A stretch of 64,000 nucleotides of DNA from NCBI GenBank assembly GCA_900188465.1, contig FZPE01000001.1:1-64000 (forward strand), written 5' to 3'. The notes under the pieces were generated by a model that saw only the letters and a list, made by a program, of their open reading frames with translations, ran no database searches and was not told where the DNA came from. Shown here piece after piece: positions 1-11,200 of this stretch. Source of the stretch: Micrococcales bacterium KH10. GTDB taxonomy: Bacteria; Actinomycetota; Actinomycetes; Actinomycetales; Cellulomonadaceae. Made by a program: the position numbers and the translations under genes. Each line of letters opens with the position of its first letter. Within the stretch, counting starts at the first letter, position 1.

Positions 1-341
1 CTGCTCGCGGGTTGCGGGTTGTCAAGGCTCGTCCGAAGAAGGTCACGGTGCGTACTAAGCAGGTGCGTTCTGGTGCTTCGGTGAAGGTTCGGGTGAAGGT
101 CGCGAAACTCAACAATGGCCGTCACGCTAATGGTCGGGTGCAGATCCGTATTGGCAAGCGTGTCATCGGTTCAGTTCGTATCAAGCCGAAGGCTAAGGGC
201 AACCGTACGGTGACGGTGAAGTTGTCCTCGGCGCAGCGGTCGGGTTCGTCGCTCAAGGTGCGTGCGAAGTTCGTTGCGAAGAACAACAAGAGCTTCAAGA
301 ACCGCCAGTCCAAGGTGACCACGATCCGCCTGGTGCGCTGA
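1..341 (+). CDS. C-terminal fragment of secreted Ig-like repeat protein (5' end outside window)
   Basis: The reading frame is open from the left edge (first full codon at base 3) to the TGA at 339-341, so this is the end of a longer gene. The roughly 113 visible residues are very basic (Lys/Arg-rich) and form a beta-strand-rich module with alternating Val/Lys, for example KVTVRTKQVRSGASVKVRVK. It closely resembles the C-terminal modules of the subtilase at 4296-8573 and the phosphatase at 12893-16573. In such proteins these Ig-like domains lie at the C-terminus of exported enzymes. By inference the missing N-terminal part is an exported enzyme or adhesin, and the basic module may hold it in the anionic cell wall. 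A TTG at 12 could be read as a start, but the frame continues upstream, so a partial gene is more likely. Confidence 0.75.
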   Translation, partial: ARGLRVVKARPKKVTVRTKQVRSGASVKVRVKVAKLNNGRHANGRVQIRIGKRVIGSVRIKPKAKGNRTVTVKLSSAQRSGSSLKVRAKFVAKNNKSFKNRQSKVTTIRLVR

Positions 342-360
342 TACCGGTGCTGGTTGAACT

Positions 361-440
361 AGCGTGATCCACGCTGGTTGAGCCTGCCGAAACCATTGTT
401 CGCCCCGTGTGGCCAGTCATCCTGGTCACACGGGGCGAAC
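361..440. terminator. Two tandem hairpins between convergent genes; bidirectional terminator
   Basis: A small perfect hairpin (AGCGTG 361-366, CACGCT 370-375) is followed by a strong one. In the strong hairpin, GTTCGCCCCGTGTGGCCAG (398-416) pairs with 422-440 over 19 bp with one G-U, around a 5-nt loop. It lies between the end of the plus-strand gene at 341 and the end of guaB1 at 509, so it can serve both. There is no U tract on either side. Confidence 0.75.
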
Positions 441-508
441 TCATACCCACCTGGTCTTAAGACACCACACCGCGACGTACAGTGGAATCGGTATCGCCTG
501 TGCGTTAA

Positions 509-2000
<1,492 letters not shown>

Positions 2001-2123
2001 GACCGGTGGGACTGCCCCGTTCGATACCGATAAAGTGGGGTAGTTCGAGGTACACAGATAAATGGGCTCGTCGTGGATCCGCTGGAGCATTCCGGGGTTT
2101 CGGCGCTGAAGGAGGACACGCAC

Positions 2124-4016
2124 GTGGGTGTGTTGGGGCGCGTTCAATCACCGGAGGACCTACGCAAGCTATCCACTGCGCAGACCATCCAACTTGCCTC
2201 GGAGATACGTGATTTTCTCGTCAAGAATGTCTCGGCTACTGGCGGGCACCTTGGCCCGAATCTCGGTGTCGTCGAGTTGACCATCGCCCTCCACCAGGTT
2301 TTCGATTCCCCGCGAGACACCATCGTCTTTGACACCGGACATCAGGCTTATGTCCACAAACTGCTCACTGGACGAACTGATTTCACTACGCTGCGCAAAG
2401 CCGGCGGCTTGTCGGGTTATCCGTCGCGTAAGGAATCTGACCATGACGTCGTGGAAAACTCGCATGCGTCAACGGCGTTGAGCTGGGCAAACGGCATTGC
2501 CCAGGGACATCGGCTCGCCAATGAAGGCGTATCGCGGCACGTTGTCGCCGTCATCGGTGATGGCGCGCTGACCGGCGGTATGGCTTGGGAAGCGCTCAAC
2601 AATATCGCCGCGGTACGGGACCTGCCGCTGATCATCGTCGTTAACGACAACGGCCGTTCCTACGCGCCAACAATCGGGGGAGTAGCGAATCACCTCGACA
2701 CACTGCGCACCACACGTGGGTACGAGAACTTTCTCGAGTGGGGCAAACGAACACTGCAACGCAGCGGCACGCCCGGTCGGATCGCCTATGACGCGCTGCA
2801 CGGCCTGAAAAAGGGCCTCCGTGATGTGGTGATGCCGCAGGGCATGTTCGAAGACCTGGGGCTGAAATACGTTGGCCCGATAGATGGCCATGACATCGTT
2901 GCGTTGGCTCGTGCCCTCAAACGCGCCAAGGAGTTCGGCGGTCCGGTCATCGTCCATACCATCACCGAGAAGGGTCGAGGGTACATTCCGGCCGAACAGG
3001 ACACCGCTGACCGATTCCACGGCATTGGTCCGATCCATCCGGAAACCGGGTTGCCGATCGCGCCGTCGCGTTTTGGCTGGACCTCGGTCTTCTCGGACGA
3101 GATTGCCAGAATCGGTGACGAGCGCCCCGATGTGGTGGCGCTGACCGCCGCCATGCTGCGCCCAGTCGGTCTCGCGCAGTTCGCGGAGAAGTTCCCGGAC
3201 CGCGTCTTCGACGTGGGGATCGCGGAACAGCACGCGATCACGGCGGCTGCAGGGCTGGCATATGCCGGAATGCATCCCGTGGTGGCGCTTTACGCCACCT
3301 TCCTCAATCGTGCCTTCGACCAGGTGCTGATGGACGCGGCGCTGCATCGAGCGGGCATCACGATCGTGTTGGACCGGGCAGGGATCACCGGCGATGACGG
3401 GCCGAGCCATAACGGTATGTGGGATATGTCTTTGCTGCAGGTCGTTCCGGGGCTGCGGCTCGCCGCTCCTCGGGACGAGGCTTCCCTGCGTCGTGCGTTA
3501 CGCGAGGCCGTCGAAGTCGGCGATGCCCCAACAGTGGTGCGCTATCCGAAAGGGCCGATCACCGACCCGATCGAAACAATGGAGGTCGTTGACGGGCTGG
3601 ACATCATCAGCGCGTCGGATGAAGACACCGCCGATGTCCTGATTGTGGGAATCGGCGCCATGGCAGCGACAGGTTGTGAACTCGCGAAGTTGCTTCGCAA
3701 CGCGGGTGTGAGCGCTCGTGTCGTCTCGCCCACCTGGGTGCTGCCGGTTCCGGACGCGTTAGTGGCGCAGGCAGCTGCCGCCGAACTCGTCGTGACCATC
3801 GAGGACGGTCTGGCTGATCCGGGTATCGGTACGGCACTTCTGTCAAAGGTGAACGAGCGCGGTCCGCAAGTGCCGTTTTTGATCCGCGGGCTAAGGCACG
3901 AGTTCATTGAGCATGCATCGCGTGGCCAGATCGTCGCCGATCAGCACCTGGGCGCGGTCGACATCGCTCAAGACGTGCTTGACAAACTCGGCGTGGAACG
4001 CAACCACAAGGCGTGA
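2124..4016 (+). CDS. dxs: 1-deoxy-D-xylulose-5-phosphate synthase
   Basis: Dxs condenses pyruvate and glyceraldehyde-3-phosphate to DXP, the first step of the MEP isoprenoid pathway. The thiamine-diphosphate motif starts at GDG (residues 145-147) and ends at VVNDNG. The catalytic Glu368 lies in GIAEQHA, and the FDTGHQAY and [15 protein letters not shown] substrate motifs are intact. The open frame extends up to an ATG at 2073, but AAGGAGG at 2109-2115 lies 8 nt before GTG 2124. From that codon the protein begins [13 protein letters not shown], the canonical Dxs N-terminus, giving 630 residues, which is normal length. It is divergent from guaB1 and appears monocistronic. Confidence 0.97.
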   Translation: MGVLGRVQSPEDLRKLSTAQTIQLASEIRDFLVKNVSATGGHLGPNLGVVELTIALHQVFDSPRDTIVFDTGHQAYVHKLLTGRTDFTTLRKAGGLSGYPSRKESDHDVVENSHASTALSWANGIAQGHRLANEGVSRHVVAVIGDGALTGGMAWEALNNIAAVRDLPLIIVVNDNGRSYAPTIGGVANHLDTLRTTRGYENFLEWGKRTLQRSGTPGRIAYDALHGLKKGLRDVVMPQGMFEDLGLKYVGPIDGHDIVALARALKRAKEFGGPVIVHTITEKGRGYIPAEQDTADRFHGIGPIHPETGLPIAPSRFGWTSVFSDEIARIGDERPDVVALTAAMLRPVGLAQFAEKFPDRVFDVGIAEQHAITAAAGLAYAGMHPVVALYATFLNRAFDQVLMDAALHRAGITIVLDRAGITGDDGPSHNGMWDMSLLQVVPGLRLAAPRDEASLRRALREAVEVGDAPTVVRYPKGPITDPIETMEVVDGLDIISASDEDTADVLIVGIGAMAATGCELAKLLRNAGVSARVVSPTWVLPVPDALVAQAAAAELVVTIEDGLADPGIGTALLSKVNERGPQVPFLIRGLRHEFIEHASRGQIVADQHLGAVDIAQDVLDKLGVERNHKA

Positions 4017-4138
4017 TTATCACAATTTAAGTGATTCTCCATCTGATCGTCATGATCGAGCCTCCCGGAGATTTCACCTGGTAGTGCTCATTTAGCAGCC
4101 GGGAGGTCACGGTTACTTTGAGACGTGGCCACGATTTC

Positions 4139-4163
4139 ATGTTAGTCTTAGTCCCACTAACAT
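4139..4163. promoter_or_regulatory. Perfect 8-bp inverted repeat upstream of the subtilase (candidate operator)
   Basis: ATGTTAGT (4139-4146) and ACTAACAT (4156-4163) form a perfect inverted repeat with a 9-nt spacer, the geometry of a dimeric repressor site. It lies in the 279-nt gap between dxs and the secreted protease. The gap also holds an 8-bp IR (TGGCTCCT 4215-4222 / AGGAGCCA 4273-4280) close to the start, and a weaker 8-bp stem after dxs (CCTCCCGG 4061-4068 / CCGGGAGG 4099-4106) that may end the dxs transcript. No regulator family is recognised. Confidence 0.35.
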
Positions 4164-4295
4164 CCGGGCTGCGATGCTGTGCACTTTACTCTCGAGATTC
4201 TCTGCTGATTTTCCTGGCTCCTACTGACGACGTCATACCTGGCACAACGGGGCAGCTCTTAGCCATTGCTCCAGGAGCCAAAGCAGGGGATCATC

Positions 4296-7200
4296 ATGAG
4301 TCACACCAAGTTGCATCCTGCCGTTGCGATCATGACAGCGGTTGGACTCGTTCTCAGTACCATGACCGTCTCGGCTACCGCGATAGCCGACCCATCTCAC
4401 GGCCCCTCAATCACCTCGTCGCAGAGGGTCAGCCGGGATGCGGATGGATCTACCGGACAGGTCCGCGGTATCGAACGCACGGATGGTCCACACCTTCCCG
4501 CCACGAAAATTGCCGCAGCGCTGCGCGGTGCCAGTGGTTCGGCCACAGTGTTCGTCGAGGTTGCAGCCGACTCAGCGCTTGAGGTCAACCGCAGATTATC
4601 GCGTCAGGGCGTCTCAGCGGCGCGGTTAGGAACCGACACGCAACGAGCCGCACGTCAGGCGCGAAACGCAGCCGAGCGAGTGGCGCGCACTGCGCGGCGG
4701 CTCAGTCCCAGTGCCGACGTGCTTTACACCACCAGCTACACGGTGCCCGGTGTGGCATTACGCATCGGCGCCGAGGAGTTGCAGGAACTCGCGTCACACG
4801 ACGAGGTGCGATCGATTCGGCCCATGACGCCCAAGCGAATCGCCGCATCCACACCTGCTGTGCCTCAAAGCAAGGCAACACGGCGATTGGCAGCGCCAAG
4901 GAACGCCAGTAGCGGAATCCAGGTCAGGAGCGCCCAGGCTTGGGCTGGCGGCTCTACCGGTCAGGGACAGACCATCGCGGTCATCGATACTGGAATCGAC
5001 TACACCCACGTCGGTTTTGGCGGCCCAGGAGGGAACGCATACGCTCAGGCCTGGGCCGCACGTAACAATCAGGACCCGTTAGACGCCGGTTGGTTCGACG
5101 ACGCCAAGATCGTCGCAGGCTATGATTTCGCCGGCGAGCACTACGACCCAGAAGCGGTCGAAGGAGAAGGCACGGAACTGAACCCGCAGGCAAGTCCTGT
5201 TGCTGTCCCGGATGCCAATCCGATTGACCCGGCAACCATTGGACACGGCACACACGTGGCTGCCATAGCCGCCGGATACGGCGTGACCAATTCGGGTGCG
5301 GTGTTTACCGGAGATTACGCAGACCTCGACGATGAAGATCTGCACACCTTCCGGTTGGCGCCAGGTGCTGCACCACAAGCGCAGTTGATCGCGTTAAAGG
5401 TGTTCGGTGATTTTGGTGAATCCACCGAGCTCGTCGGCCAGGCGTTGGAATGGGTGGGAGAGAAAGTCGCCACTGACCCGGGGAGCATCGATGTGGTGAA
5501 TCTGTCGCTCGGCTCCGACTTCGCACCGGCAGATGATCCAGACAATGCCATCGTCGACGCCCTCACCCAGGCAGGCGTCGTCGTAGTCGCCGCAGCCGGT
5601 AACGCGGGAAATATGAGTGCGGCAGGCGGTTCACCCGGCAATGCGCGTTCGGCATTGACTGTGGCGGCGTCAGACAGCGGGTTTTTGTCATACGACTCTG
5701 CGGAAGTGACAGCTCCGGCGAACTTTGCCGGTTCCTATCCGGGGCGCTACGACAACGCCTACACCGGCATCGCGGTCACCGGGCAACTCGCAAAACTGCC
5801 GATGACGATCGCCGGTGATGTCTGCGCCCCATTGACGCCGTTCCAGAAGTCACGGATCACTGGCCGGATCGCATGGATCGATTATCCATTCCTGGATGTA
5901 GTCGACCCTGCGGAATGTCCGATCTATGACGAGATCGCTGCCGCAGGCGCACACGGCATCGTTGTCGATGGACGTGACACCGATGCGCTCACCGCACCGG
6001 CTGGAACAGGGGAAATTCCGGTATTCCAGCTCAGTTACTCCGCCAGCGAGGTACTGGCCGAAGTAGCGAGTTCCGCGACGATCACTCTTGATCCGGCGCA
6101 GCGGTTCACCTATCACGAACACCATCCGATGTGGGGTGACACATTGGCGTCGTTCAGTTCTCGCGGCGAATTCGGTTCCTACGACGGAATCGTCAAACCA
6201 GATGTAGCTGCCCCAGGCTATGGCATCGTATCGGCGCTGGTTGGGAGCGGCAACGGTGCACAGACCATGGACGGCACCTCCATGGCCGCCCCGCTTGTCG
6301 CAGGCATTGCTGCACTGGTACGTCAGGCACAGCCAACATGGGATGCGTCTCGAATCAAGACCCAGATCATGAACACTGCCACCCACGATGTGCACGACTA
6401 TGACGGCAACCTCGTCTCGCCACTGCGAACCGGCACCGGGCGAGTGGACGCATCTGCCGCCGTCGAATCGCGTGTCACAGCCGGTTCGCTAGAGGACGGA
6501 ACGCTGAGCACAGCATCCTTCGGCGTTTTCGAGGTGGCGACGAGCGCCGTCACCAAAACGCGTTCCGTACAAGTCACCAACTCTGACTCCATATCGCACA
6601 CCTATGACGTCAGTTATCTGGAACGAGCCGGGCAGGGCGGTGTCGAGATCTCTGTGTGGCCTCAGACCTTGACCATTCCAGCGGGCGAAACAGCGACGAT
6701 CACTGTCACGTTGTCGATTCCGGACCCGAAGGCGTTGAAATGGAGTTCGGAGCACGGCGGATCATTCGATGACGATGACTGGTTCTTTGAATCTGAACGC
6801 AATGCGGTAGCTTCAGCCAGCGGGCTGGTGATCCTCGCCGAAGGGTCGCAGGAACTGCGGTTGCCGGTGGTGGCCTCTCCTAAACCGACCAGCGATATGA
6901 AAGCAATCGCACCGCAGTTCGATCCGGGTTCCAATGACGGCTTCATTGAACTGTCGGGACGCTCTCTCGGCGCGGTTGGAGAACTCGATGTAGACGACTA
7001 CCTGTCCGTGGTCATCCCCATGGAGCTGGGAGCTACCGACCCGCGTGGCGACACCGTGGACATTGGGCTCGGCTCCAAGCAGGCGGCCGCTGCCGACATC
7101 GTCGCGGTCGGAGCTCTTTCTGATTACCCGATCACAGGATCGATCGAATCCGGTCAACTCGGCTTTGGTGTGGCAACCGCGGCGCCATGGGGAACGTTGA

Positions 7201-8573
7201 ACCCATGGACTGCGCCGACCCTGTATATCTCAACCGATGCCGACCCAGAGCCGGAGTACCGGACCTACGTATTTCCGGGTGGGTTCTCCGACACGCTTTA
7301 CGCGGTATTCGTTGACATGGAAACTGACGAAATCGTCGATTACAACCCCATCAACGTCATTGGCGACCAACTGGACGGCAACGTCCATGACAGTGATGTG
7401 GTCTTCTATTCCGTGATGCCCGCAGCACTTGGAATCAAAGAACAAGGTGAGTCGGCCCCCATCACCTACTGGTTTGCGACTGAGAATGCGCTCAGTTCGA
7501 GTGCTGTAGGCGCTGCTGATCTTTCGTCTCGAGTCCGATTCGATGTGAAGAAGCCGGGATTGGCGTTCTCCTACAGTGCCTATGAGGATGTTCCCTGGAC
7601 GAACTGGGAGGACGGATACGGGATCATCGACGTCACCCGTGTCAGCGAGACGAACTCGTCCCGTGTCATGCTCTTCCATCTACACAACCGCACCGGCAAA
7701 CGGATGGAGATCCTGGGGCATGGACCCGAGATAGCCAAGTCGCCGGAAATCTCTGGCGGAGAGCAAGTAGGCGACAGGCTCAACGTGTCGACCGGGGCCT
7801 GGAAACGGGCCGTCGGAGCCACCTACAGCTATCAGTGGTACCGCGATGAGGAACCGATTCCTGGCGCGACTCGGAACTCGTACACCTTGCGTAAGGCCGA
7901 CATCAATAGTGTCGTGAGCGCGGCGGTGACGGCGCGGACCTCAGCCGGGCGCGGTACCGCGGTGGCTGACGGGGTGTTCGTATCGCCAGCCGACGGTGTC
8001 GTTTCCCTGAGCCTCGCCAAGCGTAAGGTGCGCTATGGCAAGTCGAATGTGACAGTGACGGTGACCTTGGGCAAGGACGAGGCGACCGCAGGCGGAACTG
8101 TAGAGATCTATTCGAACGAGGAGTATCTCAGGTCGGTTTCGTTCGCCCCGGGGCAGCGGACCAAGACGTTACGGCTTCCGAAGAGACTCAGCCCCGGACG
8201 GCACGAGTTGGCGGCGATCTATGAACCGACAGACCCCGAAGGAGACTTGCTGTCCGGGTACGCTGCGCCGCGAACCTTGCGGGTTCTCAAAGCCAAGGCG
8301 AAGATCGCTGTCAAGCCGCGCAAGCTCAAGATGAAGGCCAAAGGGCAGACCAGGCTGCGCGTGAAAGTGCGTGCCAAGCGGGCTGCGGTCGACGGGGCGG
8401 TCGTCGTGAAGTCCGGCAAACGGGTGCTGGCACGCGGCGCGGTGAAGAAGGGCAGAGCCAAGATCACCATCAAGGGTCTCAAGAAGGGCAAGTACCGGCT
8501 GCGGGTCACTTATCGAGGCTCGGTGACTGTGACAAAAACGACCTCGAAGGTGATCAACCTGAAAGTTCGTTGA
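4296..8573 (+). CDS. Secreted subtilisin-like (S8) serine protease with PA and Ig-like domains
   Basis: This 1425-residue exported subtilase has the catalytic triad Asp231 (VIDTGID), His317 (GHGTHV) and Ser662 (DGTSMAAP), and the oxyanion Asn in AAAGNAGN. A signal peptide covers about residues 1-32 and a propeptide precedes the catalytic domain. A protease-associated (PA) insert lies between His and Ser, around the segment ending AHGIVVDGRD. Downstream are Fn3-like and unassigned beta domains, one YQWYRD-type Ig-like repeat (about residues 1150-1230) and two Ig-like modules, the last strongly Lys/Arg-rich. The frame is open upstream to TTG 4266, but ATG 4296 begins the signal peptide and follows AGGGG. 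No LPXTG anchor is present, so the basic tail may hold it in the wall (inference). The likely role is extracellular protein or host-matrix degradation. Confidence 0.9.
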   Translation: MSHTKLHPAVAIMTAVGLVLSTMTVSATAIADPSHGPSITSSQRVSRDADGSTGQVRGIERTDGPHLPATKIAAALRGASGSATVFVEVAADSALEVNRRLSRQGVSAARLGTDTQRAARQARNAAERVARTARRLSPSADVLYTTSYTVPGVALRIGAEELQELASHDEVRSIRPMTPKRIAASTPAVPQSKATRRLAAPRNASSGIQVRSAQAWAGGSTGQGQTIAVIDTGIDYTHVGFGGPGGNAYAQAWAARNNQDPLDAGWFDDAKIVAGYDFAGEHYDPEAVEGEGTELNPQASPVAVPDANPIDPATIGHGTHVAAIAAGYGVTNSGAVFTGDYADLDDEDLHTFRLAPGAAPQAQLIALKVFGDFGESTELVGQALEWVGEKVATDPGSIDVVNLSLGSDFAPADDPDNAIVDALTQAGVVVVAAAGNAGNMSAAGGSPGNARSALTVAASDSGFLSYDSAEVTAPANFAGSYPGRYDNAYTGIAVTGQLAKLPMTIAGDVCAPLTPFQKSRITGRIAWIDYPFLDVVDPAECPIYDEIAAAGAHGIVVDGRDTDALTAPAGTGEIPVFQLSYSASEVLAEVASSATITLDPAQRFTYHEHHPMWGDTLASFSSRGEFGSYDGIVKPDVAAPGYGIVSALVGSGNGAQTMDGTSMAAPLVAGIAALVRQAQPTWDASRIKTQIMNTATHDVHDYDGNLVSPLRTGTGRVDASAAVESRVTAGSLEDGTLSTASFGVFEVATSAVTKTRSVQVTNSDSISHTYDVSYLERAGQGGVEISVWPQTLTIPAGETATITVTLSIPDPKALKWSSEHGGSFDDDDWFFESERNAVASASGLVILAEGSQELRLPVVASPKPTSDMKAIAPQFDPGSNDGFIELSGRSLGAVGELDVDDYLSVVIPMELGATDPRGDTVDIGLGSKQAAAADIVAVGALSDYPITGSIESGQLGFGVATAAPWGTLNPWTAPTLYISTDADPEPEYRTYVFPGGFSDTLYAVFVDMETDEIVDYNPINVIGDQLDGNVHDSDVVFYSVMPAALGIKEQGESAPITYWFATENALSSSAVGAADLSSRVRFDVKKPGLAFSYSAYEDVPWTNWEDGYGIIDVTRVSETNSSRVMLFHLHNRTGKRMEILGHGPEIAKSPEISGGEQVGDRLNVSTGAWKRAVGATYSYQWYRDEEPIPGATRNSYTLRKADINSVVSAAVTARTSAGRGTAVADGVFVSPADGVVSLSLAKRKVRYGKSNVTVTVTLGKDEATAGGTVEIYSNEEYLRSVSFAPGQRTKTLRLPKRLSPGRHELAAIYEPTDPEGDLLSGYAAPRTLRVLKAKAKIAVKPRKLKMKAKGQTRLRVKVRAKRAAVDGAVVVKSGKRVLARGAVKKGRAKITIKGLKKGKYRLRVTYRGSVTVTKTTSKVINLKVR

Positions 8574-8582
8574 TCGGGAGGT

Positions 8583-8628
8583 GCCATGAACAGTGTCGCG
8601 GTCGATGTGGCACTACACTGTTCATGGC
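8583..8628. promoter_or_regulatory. Perfect 14-bp inverted repeat between the protease and aspS
   Basis: GCCATGAACAGTGT (8583-8596) and ACACTGTTCATGGC (8615-8628) are exact reverse complements separated by 18 nt. The right arm overlaps TACACT (8614-8619), a plausible -10 for aspS. It could be a repressor operator or the terminator of the protease gene. No U tract follows. Confidence 0.55.
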
Positions 8629-8660
8629 CCTTGCCCTCATAACAACCGAAGGACATTGAC

Positions 8661-10445
8661 GTGCTGCGCACTCGTGACGCTGGTTCACTTCGCTCCTCAG
8701 ACATTGGTTCAACCGTCACCCTTGCCGGGTGGGTGGACCGCCGCCGTGACCATGGCGGTGTCGCATTCATCGATCTACGTGATGCCACTGGTATTGCTCA
8801 GGTGGTGATCAGGGACGAGGCCGTCGCGCACCCACTGCGCAATGAGTTTGTCCTACAGGTCACTGGAACTGTCAGTGAACGGCCCGACGGGAATGCGAAC
8901 GAAAACCTCGCTACCGGTGAGATCGAGGTCATCGCGGATGAAGTTGTCGTTCTGAATGAGTCGGCTGCGCTGCCGTTCCAGGTTTCAACGGCATTGGACG
9001 GCACTGAGACGATCGGTGAAGAAGCCCGATTGCGTTACCGCTACCTGGACTTGCGCCGCCCCGCCCCCGCGGCAGCACTGCGGTTGCGTTCTGACGTTTC
9101 GAAGACTGCACGCGACGTGCTGTCCCGCCATGACTTCGTGGAGATCGAAACGCCGACACTGACCCGGTCGACACCCGAGGGAGCCCGTGACTTCCTTGTG
9201 CCGGCGCGGTTGTCACCCGGTTCCTGGTACGCGCTGCCGCAGTCACCACAACTGTTCAAGCAACTGTTGATGGTTGCCGGTATGGAGCGGTACTACCAGA
9301 TTGCCCGTTGCTACCGGGACGAGGACTTCCGCGCGGACCGTCAGCCGGAGTTCACGCAACTGGACATCGAAATGAGCTTCGTCGACCAAGACGATGTCAT
9401 TGCATTGGCCGAAGAGATGCTTGCCGAACTGTGGGCATTGATCGGACACAAGATTGACGGGCCGATTCAGCGCATGCCGTATAGCGAGGCGATGGCCAAA
9501 TACGGCACTGATAAGCCAGACTTGCGTTTCGGTTTGGAACTCGTCGAACTGACTGAGTACTTCGCGAACACGCCATTTCGTGTATTCCAAGCCCCTTACG
9601 TTGGCGCCGTACTCTACCCTGGTGGCGCATCGACCCCGCGTCGTGGCTTCGACGCCTGGCAGGAATGGGCGCGACAGCGCGGCGCTAAAGGTCTGGCATA
9701 TGTCGTGTTCGGTGAAGACGGCGAACTTGGCGGACCCGTGGCGAAGAACCTATCGGAAGAAGAACGCGCCGGCCTAGCCGAGGCCACTGGAGCCAAGCCC
9801 GGCGATGCAGTCTTCTTTGCGGCGGGCAAGACCTCCGAGGCTCGCGCACTGCTCGGTGCTGCGCGTCTTGAGGTGGCGCGCCGTGCTGAGCTGTTCGATG
9901 AGAACGACTGGTCTTTTGTCTGGGTGGTTGACGCGCCGCTCTTCAAGCCAACTGGCGAAGATGACGATGTTGCACTGGGCAATTCGGCATGGACCGCCGT
10001 CCACCACGCCTTCACCTCACCCAAGCCGGAATGGCTCGACAACTTCGATCAGAACCCCGGTGAGGCGTTGGCTTACGCCTATGACATTGTCTGCAATGGC
10101 AATGAGATCGGTGGTGGATCGATCCGTATTCACCGCCGTGACGTACAGGAGCGCGTGTTCTCCGTTATGGGTATCGGTGAGGAAGAAGCCCAGGAGAAGT
10201 TCGGCTTCCTGCTCGACGCATTCCAGTTCGGTGCACCGCCGCACGGTGGAATCGCCTTCGGTTGGGACCGAATCGTCTCGCTGCTGTCGAAGTCGGAATC
10301 CATCCGCGAGGTCATCGCGTTTCCGAAGTCGGGTGGCGGATTCGACCCGCTGACCGCAGCGCCAGCACCCATCACCGCGCAACAGCGACGCGAAGCAGGG
10401 GTCGATGCGACCCCGAAGCATATCGCTGACACCATCGAGAACTGA
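8661..10445 (+). CDS. aspS: Aspartyl-tRNA synthetase
   Basis: This 594-residue class II synthetase charges tRNA-Asp. It has the N-terminal OB-fold anticodon-binding domain ([23 protein letters not shown]), motif 2 ([21 protein letters not shown]), the bacterial GAD insertion, and motif 3 ([12 protein letters not shown]) near the C-terminus. GTG 8661 is preceded by AAGGA at 8649-8653 with a 7-nt gap. Length and architecture are ordinary for bacterial AspRS. Whether it is discriminating (Asp only) or also misacylates tRNA-Asn cannot be settled here. The gene is followed by a strong hairpin shared with the convergent membrane-protein gene. Confidence 0.97.
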   Translation: MLRTRDAGSLRSSDIGSTVTLAGWVDRRRDHGGVAFIDLRDATGIAQVVIRDEAVAHPLRNEFVLQVTGTVSERPDGNANENLATGEIEVIADEVVVLNESAALPFQVSTALDGTETIGEEARLRYRYLDLRRPAPAAALRLRSDVSKTARDVLSRHDFVEIETPTLTRSTPEGARDFLVPARLSPGSWYALPQSPQLFKQLLMVAGMERYYQIARCYRDEDFRADRQPEFTQLDIEMSFVDQDDVIALAEEMLAELWALIGHKIDGPIQRMPYSEAMAKYGTDKPDLRFGLELVELTEYFANTPFRVFQAPYVGAVLYPGGASTPRRGFDAWQEWARQRGAKGLAYVVFGEDGELGGPVAKNLSEEERAGLAEATGAKPGDAVFFAAGKTSEARALLGAARLEVARRAELFDENDWSFVWVVDAPLFKPTGEDDDVALGNSAWTAVHHAFTSPKPEWLDNFDQNPGEALAYAYDIVCNGNEIGGGSIRIHRRDVQERVFSVMGIGEEEAQEKFGFLLDAFQFGAPPHGGIAFGWDRIVSLLSKSESIREVIAFPKSGGGFDPLTAAPAPITAQQRREAGVDATPKHIADTIEN

Positions 10446-10461
10446 AACTCTACAGGCCTAC

Positions 10462-10500
10462 GGACGAGCCATCCTGCACTAGTTGCGGGGTGGCTCGTCC
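10462..10500. terminator. Bidirectional terminator hairpin between aspS and the convergent gene
   Basis: GGACGAGCCA (10462-10471) pairs perfectly with TGGCTCGTCC (10491-10500), and the stem continues inward for 3-4 more pairs. It overlaps the last codons of the minus-strand gene, whose stop is at 10479-10481. No clear U tract follows. Confidence 0.7.
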
Positions 10501-11060
10501 TGTCGGGTCGTAGTCGGACGTCGGTCCCACGGTGGTGTCTCTGAGCCACTCAGGCTGCCATGACGCGGCAAGTCGTCTGGCAGGGGCGGGGTTGGACGAG
10601 GCCCTGGGTGGAAGGCCTGAACGATGTGCCAGGTGATGAACGCTGCCGCAGCGCCGACCATGGTGGCAAACCACATGGTCGGTCCAAGCAGCGCAGACGG
10701 CTCCGCCACCGTGTTGGCGATCATTCCCGCGGTGAACGCAACGATGAAGAAACTCCAAAAAGCGATCAAGATCCCGCGCACAGTGCGATAATGTCGCAGC
10801 CGCTGCTCGTAGGCCATGCCCAACTGCGCTCGTTGCGCCATGGCGCGCATGCGGGTGGCTTGGCGTTCCTTCTTGTCACGAGATGAGTCGTGGTATTCCT
10901 CCCAAGACTGGGCGGAGGGAGTCGCGACATCCGACGACATATCAGGTGCAGGCTGTCCAAGTGGCAGTATCTCGCTGACCGTTAGTGCGTCGGGGTCTAC
11001 TTTTTCGGGTGCTGCTGGTGGGGCGAACCGCGCTACATCATCCTCAGAACCGTTGTGCAC
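10479..11060 (-). CDS. Small membrane protein of unknown function with two transmembrane segments
   Basis: I do not recognise a family. The 193-residue protein has a polar, acidic N-terminal half and an Arg/Gln-rich segment that may be helical (SSRDKKERQATRMRAMAQRAQ). Two hydrophobic helices follow (starting near ILIAFWSFFIVAFTAGMIA and GPTMWFATMVGAAAAF), then a Pro-rich polar tail. The open frame can be extended to GTG 11156, but no ribosome binding site precedes that codon. GTG 11060 has GGAGG (plus coordinates 11066-11070) 5 nt upstream, so it is preferred. The gene is convergent with aspS and divergent from rarA. A cytoplasmic coiled segment attached to a hairpin membrane anchor is the most that can be said. 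Confidence 0.7.
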   Translation of the reverse strand: MHNGSEDDVARFAPPAAPEKVDPDALTVSEILPLGQPAPDMSSDVATPSAQSWEEYHDSSRDKKERQATRMRAMAQRAQLGMAYEQRLRHYRTVRGILIAFWSFFIVAFTAGMIANTVAEPSALLGPTMWFATMVGAAAAFITWHIVQAFHPGPRPTPPLPDDLPRHGSLSGSETPPWDRRPTTTRQDEPPRN

Positions 11061-11188
11061 TCGATCCTCCAAGTCAATCAGCCGAAGCGCGGCGACACTG
11101 CAAGCATCCGACAAGTGAACAACGCCAATTCTACGCCTGTCGGCGAGGTGGCTCACTAGAGCATGATCGCAATGTCACCTGGGCGGGA

Positions 11189-11200
11189 TAGGCTCATGGT
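11189..11200 (+). promoter_or_regulatory. Putative leaderless -10 box of rarA
   Basis: TAGGCT (11189-11194) lies 6 nt before the rarA GTG at 11201, and no Shine-Dalgarno is visible. The spacing matches five other genes in this window. No convincing -35 was seen. Confidence 0.4.

Noticed and set aside
2073-2123. Longer dxs start at ATG 2073
   Set aside because: The extra 17 residues include the ribosome binding site of GTG 2124, and Dxs proteins begin at MGVL-like sequence.
2469-3410. 313-residue minus-strand frame inside dxs
   Set aside because: Shadow frame of a highly conserved coding gene; no start context or family similarity.
4118-4582. 154-residue open frame overlapping the start of the subtilase gene
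   Set aside because: No ribosome site; it overlaps the signal-peptide region of a clear gene in another frame.
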